Origin: Vibrio rarus
Lineage (GTDB): Bacteria > Pseudomonadota > Gammaproteobacteria > Enterobacterales > Vibrionaceae
NCBI RefSeq assembly: GCF_024347075.1
Contig: NZ_AP024900.1
Coordinates: 1,488,001-1,552,000, forward strand
Reading direction: 5' to 3'
DNA length: 64,000 bases
Part shown: positions 9,939-18,587 of the stretch, piece by piece
Layout of the letters: each line of letters starts with the position of its first letter
Position numbering within the stretch: position 1 is the stretch's first letter
Notes under the pieces: generated by a model
The model's database searches: none
Told to the model about the DNA's origin: nothing
The model's input: the letters and a program-made list of their open reading frames with translations, nothing else
Program-made: the position numbers and the translations under genes

Positions 9939-11816
9939 ATGGAAGTTGAACTACTCGAAATAAAACAGTTTCTCGCACAATACCCCCCGTTCACTGAGTT
10001 GCCCGAAGAGGTGCTCAATCACATTGCGTTAGCCACTGAGATTTCTTATATTCGGAAAGGAGAAATGATTGTTTCTCTTGGAGAAGCTATCTCTGATTTT
10101 TATATTGTACGCAGTGGCGTGGTGGAGATTTCCAAACGTAATGGTTCACTGTATAACCGCCTTGATGAGGGTGAAGTTTTTGGGCAAATGGCACTATTGA
10201 GTAACGGTAAAGTGTTGTTTCCTGCGACCGCTATTGAAGACTGTTTACTCTATTGCATTCCAGTAGATACCTTTCAAGATCTCTACGACAATTACGACTC
10301 ATTTGCCGACTTTGTGGCACTAGAAGACAGTGCACGTTTACGCAGTGCCATGGCCAATAATGATGAGAACGATCTTACCACTGCCAAAGTAACCTCATTA
10401 ATTAACCACCCCGCCTCTACCATTTCAGAAGGTTCATCTATTAGAGATGCGGCCATTTTAATGGATGAAGAAAATACCTCTTGTCTGCTGGTGGTTGATG
10501 ACGAAGACCCACTCACCGCTAATGCTGATAGACTGCGTGGCATATTAACCGACCGAGATTTATGCACCCGTGTGGTGGCACAAGGTGTCTCACCAGATGA
10601 AACGGTGCGCTCGGTCATGACAAAAGACGTGATATCCCTCGACAGTAACGCTTATGTGTATGAAGCCATGTTGACGATGCAACGCTTTAATGTACATCAC
10701 CTACCTATCGTCAAGAAAAAGAAACCCGTTGGCATCATAGAAGCCAGTGACATTGTTCGTTATGAGTCGCAAAACTCGTTATTGTTGGTCAGTTCCATCT
10801 TCCAACAAAACAATATTGATGATTTAGCGGTATTGTCAGAGCAGGTCAGTGACAGTTTTGTGCGCTTGGTCAATGAAGACGCTAACTCACATATGGTTGG
10901 CAGTGCTATGGCCATCATCGGCAAGAGTTTTAAGCAACGTATTATTGAACTGGCGGAAGAAGAATTAGGCCCCTCACCTGTCCCTTATTGCTTTTTAGCG
11001 CTAGGGTCAATGGCCCGTGATGAACAGTTAATTGTCACCGACCAAGATAACGCCATTATCTTGTCTAACAGTTTTGATCATGACAAACACGATGACTACT
11101 TTGCACAGCTTGCGCAAAAAGTTAGCGATGGGTTGGACAAATGTGGCTACCCATACTGTACCGGGGATATTATGGCCACTAACCCCATTTGGCGCATGAC
11201 TCAAACCGAATGGGAAGAGTGTTTTGCCGACTGGATAGATAACCCGAACGCCAAAGCGCTATTAAACGCATCCATATTTTTTGATTTAGTGGGCGTTCAC
11301 GGTCAATTAAAGTGGGCGGAAAATCTCAATAGCTTTATTACCGAACGGGCTAAAAATAACTCTAAGTTCTTATACTGCCTTGCCCGCAATGCCCTCAACC
11401 GCACTCCGCCTCTCGGCTTTTTTAAGAGCTTTGTGATGGAAAAAGACGGCAAACATAAAAACTTTATTAATTTAAAACGTCGCGGTACAGCCCCATTGGC
11501 GGATCTTATTCGGGTGCATGCACTGGCGGTCGGCTCAACTCAGCAAAACTCATTTGAACGTTTAGACGACATTCTGGATGCGGATATTTTGCCTCGTGGA
11601 CGTGCGCAAGATCTTAAAGATGCTTTAGAGTTCATTTCTCTGGTTCGCATTCGCCACCAAGCCATTGATATTAATGAGCAACGTGACCCCGACAATAACA
11701 TTGAGCCAGAAAATCTGTCCGACTTTGAAAGAAGAAATCTTAAAGATGCCTTCCAAATTTTAAGTAATGCACAGAATTTCTTAAAATTCCGCTATCAAGG
11801 CACAGCACTGAAGTAA
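9939..11816 (+). CDS. cNMP-binding / CBS-pair / DUF294 nucleotidyltransferase-like protein
   Basis: A 625-aa cytoplasmic multidomain protein. Domains in order: a cyclic-nucleotide-binding fold (about residues 15-130; KGEMIVSLGEAISDFYIVRSG, EGEVFGQMALLSN), a CBS pair (about 150-275; two DAAILM/EAMLTM repeats with LRGILTDRDL and PVGIIEASDI), a DUF294 nucleotidyltransferase-like domain (about 300-440; LGSMARDEQLIVTDQDNAII, the GSxxR...DxD-like core) and the DUF294 C-terminal domain. This is the PII-uridylyltransferase-like 'signal-transduction' architecture; ligand and target are unknown. It is followed after 4 bases by a DEDDh exonuclease, so the two form an operon. Confidence 0.92.
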   Translation: MEVELLEIKQFLAQYPPFTELPEEVLNHIALATEISYIRKGEMIVSLGEAISDFYIVRSGVVEISKRNGSLYNRLDEGEVFGQMALLSNGKVLFPATAIEDCLLYCIPVDTFQDLYDNYDSFADFVALEDSARLRSAMANNDENDLTTAKVTSLINHPASTISEGSSIRDAAILMDEENTSCLLVVDDEDPLTANADRLRGILTDRDLCTRVVAQGVSPDETVRSVMTKDVISLDSNAYVYEAMLTMQRFNVHHLPIVKKKKPVGIIEASDIVRYESQNSLLLVSSIFQQNNIDDLAVLSEQVSDSFVRLVNEDANSHMVGSAMAIIGKSFKQRIIELAEEELGPSPVPYCFLALGSMARDEQLIVTDQDNAIILSNSFDHDKHDDYFAQLAQKVSDGLDKCGYPYCTGDIMATNPIWRMTQTEWEECFADWIDNPNAKALLNASIFFDLVGVHGQLKWAENLNSFITERAKNNSKFLYCLARNALNRTPPLGFFKSFVMEKDGKHKNFINLKRRGTAPLADLIRVHALAVGSTQQNSFERLDDILDADILPRGRAQDLKDALEFISLVRIRHQAIDINEQRDPDNNIEPENLSDFERRNLKDAFQILSNAQNFLKFRYQGTALK

Positions 11817-11820
11817 TCCT

Positions 11821-12555
11821 ATGTTTAAAAAAAATAAAGAGATTAAAGAATTAGCCGAGCCCATTAAAGATTGGCGTAGTCATTTTGATACCTTGCTCAA
11901 TGACAGCAAGCACGGGCACCTTAAACGCTTTTATGCCACTGAGATCATTGAAAATAGTACCCCAATAAAAGACGCCCCCTTACTGGCTTTGGATTTTGAA
12001 ACCACAGGGCTTAACTCAGAAAAAGATGAAATCATATCTGTTGGATTAGTGCCTTTTGATCTGAACCGCATCTATCTAAGACAAAGCCAGCAATGGCTGA
12101 TCAAACCGCAAAAAGCATTGAATGCCGATTCGGTGGTCATTCATGGCATTACCCATTCGGAGCTTCAATACGCTCCGGATATCATGACCGTTTTGCCCGA
12201 AATACTGCAAGCCATTGCCGGTAAAGTCTGTGTGGTGCATTATCGACAAATTGAACGAAACTTTTTAGACAGCATTTTAAAGCGTCGCCTAAACGAAGGC
12301 ATCCAGTTTCCACTTATAGATACATTGCAAATTGAGTGGGATATCCAACAAGAACATGCGGCGGGATTTATGAACCGCCTAAAAGGAAAACGACCGGGTT
12401 CTGTGCGCTTGGCAAAAAGCAGAAGGCGTTATAACCTACCTACTTATACTCCACACGATGCGCTTATTGATGCCATTGCTACCGCTGAATTGCTGCAAGC
12501 CCAAATAGCCCATCACTTTGGCCCTGATACTCCGATAGAAGAATTGTGGCTGTAA
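11821..12555 (+). CDS. DEDDh 3'-5' exonuclease (DnaQ/PolC-epsilon-like)
   Basis: A 244-aa exonuclease-domain protein. Exo I is LALDFETTGLNSEKDEI (about residues 55-72), Exo II is around VCVVHYRQIERNFLD, and Exo III H-x4-D is in YTPHDALIDAIATAELL, all fitting the DEDDh family. The N-terminal 50 residues are charged and without a known domain. It starts 4 bases after the DUF294 gene and is probably translationally coupled. It is not the replicative epsilon subunit by context; the substrate is unknown. A 14-bp perfect hairpin follows the stop. Confidence 0.9.
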   Translation: MFKKNKEIKELAEPIKDWRSHFDTLLNDSKHGHLKRFYATEIIENSTPIKDAPLLALDFETTGLNSEKDEIISVGLVPFDLNRIYLRQSQQWLIKPQKALNADSVVIHGITHSELQYAPDIMTVLPEILQAIAGKVCVVHYRQIERNFLDSILKRRLNEGIQFPLIDTLQIEWDIQQEHAAGFMNRLKGKRPGSVRLAKSRRRYNLPTYTPHDALIDAIATAELLQAQIAHHFGPDTPIEELWL

Positions 12556-12568
12556 TGTTTATTTAAAA

Positions 12569-12605
12569 ACCAATAATGCTAAAGCTTGACCTTAGCATTA
12601 TTGGT
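12569..12605 (+). terminator. long hairpin after the exonuclease gene, probable terminator or RNA 3'-end stabiliser
   Basis: Perfect 14-bp inverted repeat (12569-12582 with 12592-12605) around a 9-base loop, 13 bases after the stop codon. It lacks a clear T run, so termination may be inefficient. Confidence 0.55.
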
Positions 12606-12649
12606 CTGCACTGTGACTGTCATGACATGCTGCGCGCTTCTGAACGCGC

Positions 12650-12964
12650 TTAATCTAGCAATGAAAATTCAATGACAAACAACTGCTCTACATTAGGATA
12701 AATCTCGCTGATCACTTGTTGCAGCTGTGGCAATGTCATATTTTCTTGCTCAGCATGATATTCGGTCAACTCTGAAAACAGAATTGGAGTAACAGAGTCA
12801 ATCTTTAGACGACAAAACCGTCTTCCCTGCTCAAACGTCGCCACCTCAACCTCAGAGTTTGTCGCATAGTCACACTCATTCTCATCTCGGATAGTAATGG
12901 TCTTTTTACCCGATACAATATCTGCCTCAAACCGTTCAAAGAACGTCATGCTTGTTAAACTCAT
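12650..12964 (-). CDS. yqfB: N4-acetylcytidine amidohydrolase (ASCH domain)
   Basis: A 104-aa ASCH-fold enzyme of the YqfB type, known to hydrolyse N4-acetylcytidine to cytidine and acetate. The catalytic residues described for E. coli YqfB are all in register: K21 and T24 in GKKTITIRDE and E74 in HAEQENMT. Length matches the family (103-104). It follows the BCCT gene on the same strand, but a terminator lies between them, so it probably has its own promoter or depends on readthrough. Confidence 0.93.
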   Translation of the reverse strand: MSLTSMTFFERFEADIVSGKKTITIRDENECDYATNSEVEVATFEQGRRFCRLKIDSVTPILFSELTEYHAEQENMTLPQLQQVISEIYPNVEQLFVIEFSLLD

Positions 12965-12982
12965 CTTAACCTCTCTATGAAT

Positions 12983-13008
12983 AAAAAAAGGCCTGATATG
13001 ATCAGGCC
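12983..13008 (-). terminator. terminator of the BCCT transporter gene
   Basis: On the minus strand: stem GGCCTGAT / ATCAGGCC with a short loop, followed by seven T residues (12983-12989), about 30 bases after the transporter stop. Confidence 0.85.
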
Positions 13009-13037
13009 CTTTAGATAATTTGCATATTGCTGAGCAA

Positions 13038-14609
13038 TTAACGCTCTTCTGTTGCCATACCCATTAACAAACTCACACACATGGCAAGTAAGATAAAGGT
13101 AAACGGTAATGCCGTTGAAATAGCACCCGCTTGCAACGCTTGCACCGCTTCTGAGCCACCGACCCAAAGCATAGCGACAGCAATCGCCCCTTCCATAAAT
13201 GCCCAGAAGACACGTTGTGGAACAGGTGCATCTAGCTTACCACCAGCGGTGATACTGTCGATAACCAACGAACCTGAATCTGAAGACGTTACGAAGAACA
13301 CCAACACTAACACGATACCAATAACAGACAGCATATTCGCCATTGGCATGGCATCAAACATTTCAAACATCGCCAAAGAGACGTCTGTCAGTCCTTTACT
13401 ACCTAAAATACCCACATTATTGATCACTTGATCAATAGCGAGGCCACCAAAGGTAGACATCCAAATTAGAGTCACTGTTGTCGGTACAATCAGTACCGCA
13501 ATCATAAACTCACGAACCGTACGACCTTTTGATACGCGAGCGATAAACATACCTACAAATGGGGACCAAGAAATCCACCAAGCCCAGTAGAATACAGTCC
13601 AACCTTGGAACCATGCTTCATCTTCACGACCGTGAGGATTACTTAATGGAATGATATGTTCAATGTAAGAAAGGAACGTAGTAGAAATGCTACCAAAGGT
13701 GACGTGATAACCGATTAACATAACAAACGCCAATAGCACAAAGGCAATCAGCATATTGATGTTAGAAATCACTTTTACGCCACCATCAATACCACGAACC
13801 ACAGAGATGGTTGCCAGTAAGGTGACAAAACAGATGATACCAATTTGCAGCCCCAGCCCGGACGTTAATCCAAACACATGATGAAGACCACTGGCTGCCT
13901 GTTGCGCCCCTAATCCTAGAGAGGTTGCCAGTCCAAATAAGGTGGCTAATACTGCTAAAATATCAACAATGTGCCCAGGCCAACCCCAAGCTCTATCACC
14001 CAATATTGGGTAGAAAATAGAACGAATTGAAAGTGGAAGTCCCTTATTGTAGGTAAAGAAGGCCAATGACAATGCTACTACCGCGTAAATCGCCCATGGG
14101 TGTAAACCCCAGTGGTACATAGTTGCACCAAGAGCCAATTTGGCGGCTTCTGGACTGTATGCGGTGACATTAAGTGGTGTTTCATACCAACCCGTATAAT
14201 AAGCAACCGGTTCAGCAACACTCCAAAACATTAAACCGATACCCATGCCAGCGGCAAACAGCATTGCTATCCACGACATCATAGAGTATTCAGCTTTGGC
14301 AGTTTTACCGCCTAAACGGATTTTACCAAATGGCGAGACGATAAGAGCAAGACAGAAAATAACAAAGATGTTACCAGCCCAAATAAACAAAGCATCAAAA
14401 GAATCAATGATTTGCAATTTTATTCCGTCAAGCACGCTCTTCGCTGTATCAGCATCAGAAACCAGCATTGCCAGTAGAAAAAGAATGGTTAGACCTGCAC
14501 TAATGGAAAAGACCACGTTGTGTACATCAAAACCCCATTTTTGGACATTATCCTGCCCTATTTGATAGTCAGTACTGTCAATACTGTACTTATCAATTCC
14601 CTTGGTCAT
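13038..14609 (-). CDS. BCCT family betaine/carnitine/choline-type transporter
   Basis: A 523-aa inner-membrane transporter with about 12 hydrophobic segments. Family signatures are clear: GMGIGLMFWSVAEPVAYY (glycine-rich unwound helix plus tryptophan-box part) and AWWISWSPFVGMFIARVSKG (conserved tryptophan motif). The GMGIG form is seen in sodium-coupled members such as betaine transporters. Vibrios carry several BCCT paralogues for osmoprotectant uptake; which compatible solute this one takes cannot be told from sequence. It is monocistronic with its own terminator, and has a strong AGGAGG ribosome site. Confidence 0.93.
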   Translation of the reverse strand: MTKGIDKYSIDSTDYQIGQDNVQKWGFDVHNVVFSISAGLTILFLLAMLVSDADTAKSVLDGIKLQIIDSFDALFIWAGNIFVIFCLALIVSPFGKIRLGGKTAKAEYSMMSWIAMLFAAGMGIGLMFWSVAEPVAYYTGWYETPLNVTAYSPEAAKLALGATMYHWGLHPWAIYAVVALSLAFFTYNKGLPLSIRSIFYPILGDRAWGWPGHIVDILAVLATLFGLATSLGLGAQQAASGLHHVFGLTSGLGLQIGIICFVTLLATISVVRGIDGGVKVISNINMLIAFVLLAFVMLIGYHVTFGSISTTFLSYIEHIIPLSNPHGREDEAWFQGWTVFYWAWWISWSPFVGMFIARVSKGRTVREFMIAVLIVPTTVTLIWMSTFGGLAIDQVINNVGILGSKGLTDVSLAMFEMFDAMPMANMLSVIGIVLVLVFFVTSSDSGSLVIDSITAGGKLDAPVPQRVFWAFMEGAIAVAMLWVGGSEAVQALQAGAISTALPFTFILLAMCVSLLMGMATEER

Positions 14610-14717
14610 TTGACCTCCTGTTTGTACATAAATCGTACCACTTACAATTTCATTATGTAATTAACTTTCAATTATAACTTAATTGCGAGTTTATTTCGAT
14701 TAATCAATATTTTAAAA

Positions 14718-16007
14718 CTACATTGATAAGCCGTACAACCCAGGAAACAATAATAAAGAGGCCAGCACCACCACCTGAATAGCAATAAAAGGCATGACCC
14801 CTGCATAGATATCTCTCGTAGTCACTTCTTTAGGGGCGACCCCTTTTAAGTAGAATAAACTAAAGCCAAAGGGCGGGGTTAAGAAGGAGGTTTGTAAGTT
14901 CATTGCCACCAAAATGGCAAACCACACCATGTTAATGCCGAGTAACTCAGCCACTGGCGCAATCATAGGCACAATAATAAAACAGATTTCCACAAAATCG
15001 ATAAAGAAGCCCAGTATCAATATGACCAACATGACCAATATCAAAAATCCCCATTTTTCACCGGGAAGGGCCAATAACCACTCTTCAACTAAGTAATCGC
15101 CACCTGTGTAGGTAAAGGCCATAGAAAACGCCGTCGCACCCAACAATATGGCAAACACCATAGCGGTCACTTTTACCGTTTCTTTGGATGCATCATACAA
15201 CATGCGCCAGCTAAATTGACGGTAAAGCATAGCAAGAACCACCGCTCCTGCCCCGCCCAGTGCAGCAGACTCCGTGGGCGTTGCTACACCGGCAAAAATA
15301 GAACCCAGCACCACTACAATCAGCGCTAATGGTGGCACGATGGCCTTCAATGCCGTGATCACTTCTTCCTTTCTACTTTGGTCGTCCAACTTAGGAATTG
15401 CTTGCGCCGCTTGAGGATTACAGAATGCATAAATGGCAATATACAAAACATAAGCAATCACCAGCACTAACCCAGGCCATAAAGCGGCTTTAAACAGATC
15501 CCCTACCGGGACACCCAACACATCACCGAGCAAAATAAGCACAATGGAAGGGGGAATAATTTGTCCCAAAGTGCCTGACGCACAAATGGTGCCACAGGCC
15601 AGTTTTTTATCGTAATTGTACTTCAACATCACGGGTAATGAGATTAAGCCCATCGCCACCACTGAGGCGCCAACCACCCCGGTGGATGCTGCCAACAGCG
15701 CCCCCACCAACACGGTGGATATAGCTATCCCGCCACGCACCCCACCAAACAATCGGCCCATGGCTTCTAATAGTTGTTCGGCTAAACGGGTTTTTTGTAG
15801 CACTAATCCCATAAAGATGAATAAGGGCACGGCCATAAGCACTGTATTTTGCATGATAGATTCGATGCGATATGGCATAAAGGCAAACATATCCCAACCT
15901 TCCGACCACACGCCAAAAATCAGTGCAATACCACCAAAAGTAAAGGCTACTGGAAAGCCGAGTAGCAGTGCAAACAACGCAACTGCAAACATAATAATCC
16001 CTATCAT
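14718..16007 (-). CDS. TRAP transporter large permease subunit (DctM family)
   Basis: A 429-aa polytopic inner-membrane protein, the large permease of a tripartite ATP-independent periplasmic transporter. Typical DctM segments are present: LFIFMGLVLQKTRLAEQLLEAM, GGVRGGIAISTVLVGALLAASTGVVGASV, ASGTLGQIIPPSIVLILLGD and LQTSFLTPPFGFSLFYLKGVAP. It overlaps the dctQ-type gene by 4 bases (ATGA) and is last in the P-Q-M operon. It powers sodium-driven uptake of the ligand delivered by the DctP-type protein. Confidence 0.95.
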   Translation of the reverse strand: MIGIIMFAVALFALLLGFPVAFTFGGIALIFGVWSEGWDMFAFMPYRIESIMQNTVLMAVPLFIFMGLVLQKTRLAEQLLEAMGRLFGGVRGGIAISTVLVGALLAASTGVVGASVVAMGLISLPVMLKYNYDKKLACGTICASGTLGQIIPPSIVLILLGDVLGVPVGDLFKAALWPGLVLVIAYVLYIAIYAFCNPQAAQAIPKLDDQSRKEEVITALKAIVPPLALIVVVLGSIFAGVATPTESAALGGAGAVVLAMLYRQFSWRMLYDASKETVKVTAMVFAILLGATAFSMAFTYTGGDYLVEEWLLALPGEKWGFLILVMLVILILGFFIDFVEICFIIVPMIAPVAELLGINMVWFAILVAMNLQTSFLTPPFGFSLFYLKGVAPKEVTTRDIYAGVMPFIAIQVVVLASLLLFPGLYGLSM

Positions 16008-16525
16008 GCTTTTTCCTTATGAGACGTGCTATTAAGTAATTGATTGAGAGATTTGCACAGCAAACCTAAACCGCTAATGGCTATAAATAAAAACGAAACA
16101 GGGATCACCGCTTTAATTATCCAGCGGTAAGGCAAACCACCAGGATCGCCTGATGTCTCACCAATATCATAAGCTTGATAGGCAAAATCAATGCCGTACC
16201 AAGCCACCAATAAACTAAATGGCAGAAGCCAAACAACAGTGCCAAAAATATCGATTAAAGCTTGTGTTCGCGGTGTAAATTGTTCGTAAAATATATCCAC
16301 ACGAACATGACCACTGGTTTTTATGGCGTAGGGTACGCCCAATAAGAATACAGCTGAAAAAAGATGCCATTCCAATTCTTGAAACGCGATAGACACATCA
16401 TTAAACACATAACGCATCACTACATCGTATACAACGTTTGCTACTAAAAGCAGAAACAACACACTAGAGATATGCCCTAATGCGTTGCCTATTCTATTAA
16501 TTATCCCTTCTAATACGGTCAGCAA
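16004..16525 (-). CDS. TRAP transporter small permease subunit (DctQ family)
   Basis: A 173-aa four-helix membrane protein of the DctQ family, with the conserved VVYDVVMRYVFNDVSIAFQELEWHLFSAVFLLGVPYAIKTSGHVRVD core. It starts with TTG after a GGGAGG ribosome site and overlaps dctM by 4 bases. A strong hairpin separates it from the upstream dctP-type gene, a common way of making more binding protein than membrane subunits. Confidence 0.93.
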   Translation of the reverse strand: MLTVLEGIINRIGNALGHISSVLFLLLVANVVYDVVMRYVFNDVSIAFQELEWHLFSAVFLLGVPYAIKTSGHVRVDIFYEQFTPRTQALIDIFGTVVWLLPFSLLVAWYGIDFAYQAYDIGETSGDPGGLPYRWIIKAVIPVSFLFIAISGLGLLCKSLNQLLNSTSHKEKA

Positions 16526-16567
16526 TTGACCTCCCTGTCAGCTGCAATACTTAATAAAAAGTGTGTC

Positions 16568-16594
16568 AGGCCTTAGCAAGCAGTGCTAAGGCCT
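16568..16594 (-). promoter_or_regulatory. intercistronic stem-loop between TRAP binding-protein and permease genes
   Basis: Perfect 11-bp stem (AGGCCTTAGCA / TGCTAAGGCCT) with a 5-base loop, 10 bases after the binding-protein stop. There is no T run directly after it on the minus strand, so partial termination or mRNA 3'-end protection is more likely than full termination. Confidence 0.75.
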
Positions 16595-16603
16595 TTACCT
16601 CTG

Positions 16604-17692
16604 TTATTTACCCGCGGAGCTATTTAAATACGCACGTTTTGAAATATCACTCCAAGAGCGTGTTTGCTCTAGGTATTGCGCTTGTGACATTTGGATTTTT
16701 TTGGCCATCTCATCTTTTGCCGCATGTTCTGCAAGCAAACTGTCATTGACCGCACGCAATTCTTTCATCACCTCAGGTGGGAATTGTTTCACTTGTACGT
16801 CAGGGTATTGGGTTCTGATGCTCGCCCAGTTTTTACCACTTTCGTGAGTAGACTGTATGTACATGTCATAGGCGGCAGTGCGCATGGCAACGCGTAAGAT
16901 CTCTTGCAGATCGGCTGGTAGTTTGTCCCATACACGCTTGTTCACCAAAAACTGCAGCTCTGTTGCAGGCTCATGCCAACCGGTATAGTAATAAGGGGCG
17001 ATTTTATGAAAGCCCATACGCAAATCTAAAGATGGGCCTACCCACTCTAGTGCGTCGATGGTTTTTCTTTCCAGTGCGGTATAAAGCTCACCTGGGGCAA
17101 TGTTGGTGGGCTTGGCCCCCATTTTCGCCAATATTTCACCGGCAAAACCTGGAATACGCATTTTCAGACCTTTAAGATCGTCAACACCGTTAATTTCTTT
17201 TTGAAACCAGCCCCCCATTTGTACATCGGTATTACCACCAGGAAATGACATTAGGTTATGTGGGCCATACACCTCGGCCATCAACTCCATACCGCCACCA
17301 TGGTAAAACCAAGCATACTGCTCTTCGGCGGTCATACCAAATGGCATAGTGGTGAAATATAAGGTGTTAGGTACTTTTCCTTTCCAATAATAAGAGGCGG
17401 AGTGCCCCATGTCATATTGTCCCGATTTCACCATATCAAACACACCAAACGGCGCTTTATGTTTGTTGGATGAATCCACGCGAATTTGCAAACGTCCGTT
17501 TGACATTTTTTCGGCCATGGCCGCCATGTTCTTGGTTGCATCACCAAAAATAGGAAAGTTTGGTCCCCATGTTTCAGCCAATTTTAATCGATATACTTTA
17601 TCGTCGGCAACGGCAGTACTCATACCGGCCACCCCAACCAGGAGAGCGATACTACGTACGCAAGCCTTGACCCATTTTGATTTTACTACCAT
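16604..17692 (-). CDS. TRAP transporter periplasmic substrate-binding protein (DctP superfamily, alpha-keto-acid type)
   Basis: A 362-aa periplasmic binding protein with a signal peptide (about residues 1-29, ending STAVA-DD). The ligand arginine is in LKGLKMRIPGFAG, and the DALEWVGPSLDLRMGF and TGWHEPATELQFLV blocks resemble the TakP/FcbT subgroup that binds 2-oxo or related monocarboxylates rather than C4-dicarboxylates. It is first in the operon, with an AAGGAG ribosome site. Ligand class is an inference from subgroup resemblance. Confidence 0.92.
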   Translation of the reverse strand: MVVKSKWVKACVRSIALLVGVAGMSTAVADDKVYRLKLAETWGPNFPIFGDATKNMAAMAEKMSNGRLQIRVDSSNKHKAPFGVFDMVKSGQYDMGHSASYYWKGKVPNTLYFTTMPFGMTAEEQYAWFYHGGGMELMAEVYGPHNLMSFPGGNTDVQMGGWFQKEINGVDDLKGLKMRIPGFAGEILAKMGAKPTNIAPGELYTALERKTIDALEWVGPSLDLRMGFHKIAPYYYTGWHEPATELQFLVNKRVWDKLPADLQEILRVAMRTAAYDMYIQSTHESGKNWASIRTQYPDVQVKQFPPEVMKELRAVNDSLLAEHAAKDEMAKKIQMSQAQYLEQTRSWSDISKRAYLNSSAGK

Positions 17693-17980
17693 GTTAGTGC
17701 TCCTTGTGCAGTCAAAATGTCTAAAAAATCAACTGATTATGGAACGATTTTTACAATAAGGCTAAATAAATGTTAACAATTTGTGACTTGCGTCTTTTTT
17801 GTTTGAGTTGCAGGTTTTATGATTGGTATACAGAACTGAGAAAACCACTAGAATTAATCCATAACCTAGCGCGTTTGACCCGTTTTAATTTAGCACTTTG
17901 CAAGACGTCACTATTTCTAAAATAGTAGGTTTAATTAGTGTGAGGTTAGATTTGTAGCTGAACGCTGGTTTTAAAATTAA
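17693..17980. other. upstream region of the TRAP operon, no gene
   Basis: No convincing ORF. It should hold the TRAP operon promoter and leader. One near-perfect inverted repeat, ACTATTT-cta-AAATAGT at 17910-17926, could be a regulator site. I could not pick a confident -35/-10 pair. Confidence 0.4.
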
Positions 17981-18017
17981 AAAAGCCTAAATTCTATCTA
18001 TTAGAATTTAGGCTTTT
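17981..18017 (-). terminator. terminator after the orphan pilin gene
   Basis: A stem of about 15 bp (AAAGCCTAAATTCTA / TAGAATTTAGGCTTT) with A and T runs on both sides, 20 bases after the pilin stop. Symmetrical, so it may act on both strands. Confidence 0.9.
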
Positions 18018-18036
18018 TGTTAACTAGATAGATAAA

Positions 18037-18519
18037 CTAGCAACCACTTGATTCGATGGTAATCTCAGGCTCATCACCATTATTGGCACTTTGTGTATAT
18101 TGAACATAACACTTACCTGCATCAATTGCATTTATATCCTTACCAGCTCTCAAATAAGGGTTAGAAGAGATAGGTACATCATTGGCATCTATAGTCCATT
18201 CTTTATTATCATTTAAACCTTGAACAGCATTACCAATACCATCAGGACTTGCTTTAGGGTAACCATGCACAATTGCGATTGTGTTTATGCCATCAGAAAT
18301 AGAAGCACCAGCCGAAACTGTTTCTAATTCAGCTATAACCGCCTTACTGTACACAATATTACTGGCACTGGCCATTGCGCCTTTCATGCCTTCTAAAGCA
18401 GATAAACGTGCATCAGATTGTAAATTTAAAAAACGAGGCGCAGCGGTAACCGCTAATATGCCAAGAATTACGATAACAATGACAAGCTCAATTAGTGTAA
18501 ATCCATTTTGCTTATGCAT
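18037..18519 (-). CDS. orphan type IV pilin, MshA-like
   Basis: A 160-aa type IVa major-pilin-like protein. Choosing the ATG at 18519 (AGAGG ribosome site 8 bases upstream) rather than the earlier GTG at 18528 gives a six-residue leader MHKQNG cut before FTLIELVIVIVILGILAV, with the conserved Glu5 of the mature protein. The APRFLNLQSDAR block is characteristic of the MSHA pilin subunit. Two cysteines near the C-terminus (GKCYV and the final SSGC) can form the D-loop disulfide. No pilus assembly genes are nearby, so it must use machinery encoded elsewhere. Confidence 0.9.
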   Translation of the reverse strand: MHKQNGFTLIELVIVIVILGILAVTAAPRFLNLQSDARLSALEGMKGAMASASNIVYSKAVIAELETVSAGASISDGINTIAIVHGYPKASPDGIGNAVQGLNDNKEWTIDANDVPISSNPYLRAGKDINAIDAGKCYVQYTQSANNGDEPEITIESSGC

Positions 18520-18587
18520 GTTTTGCACCTCTATAAATAGTTAACAATTTTACAACCAACCTCTATCTAACCTAAACCAATGAGTAT

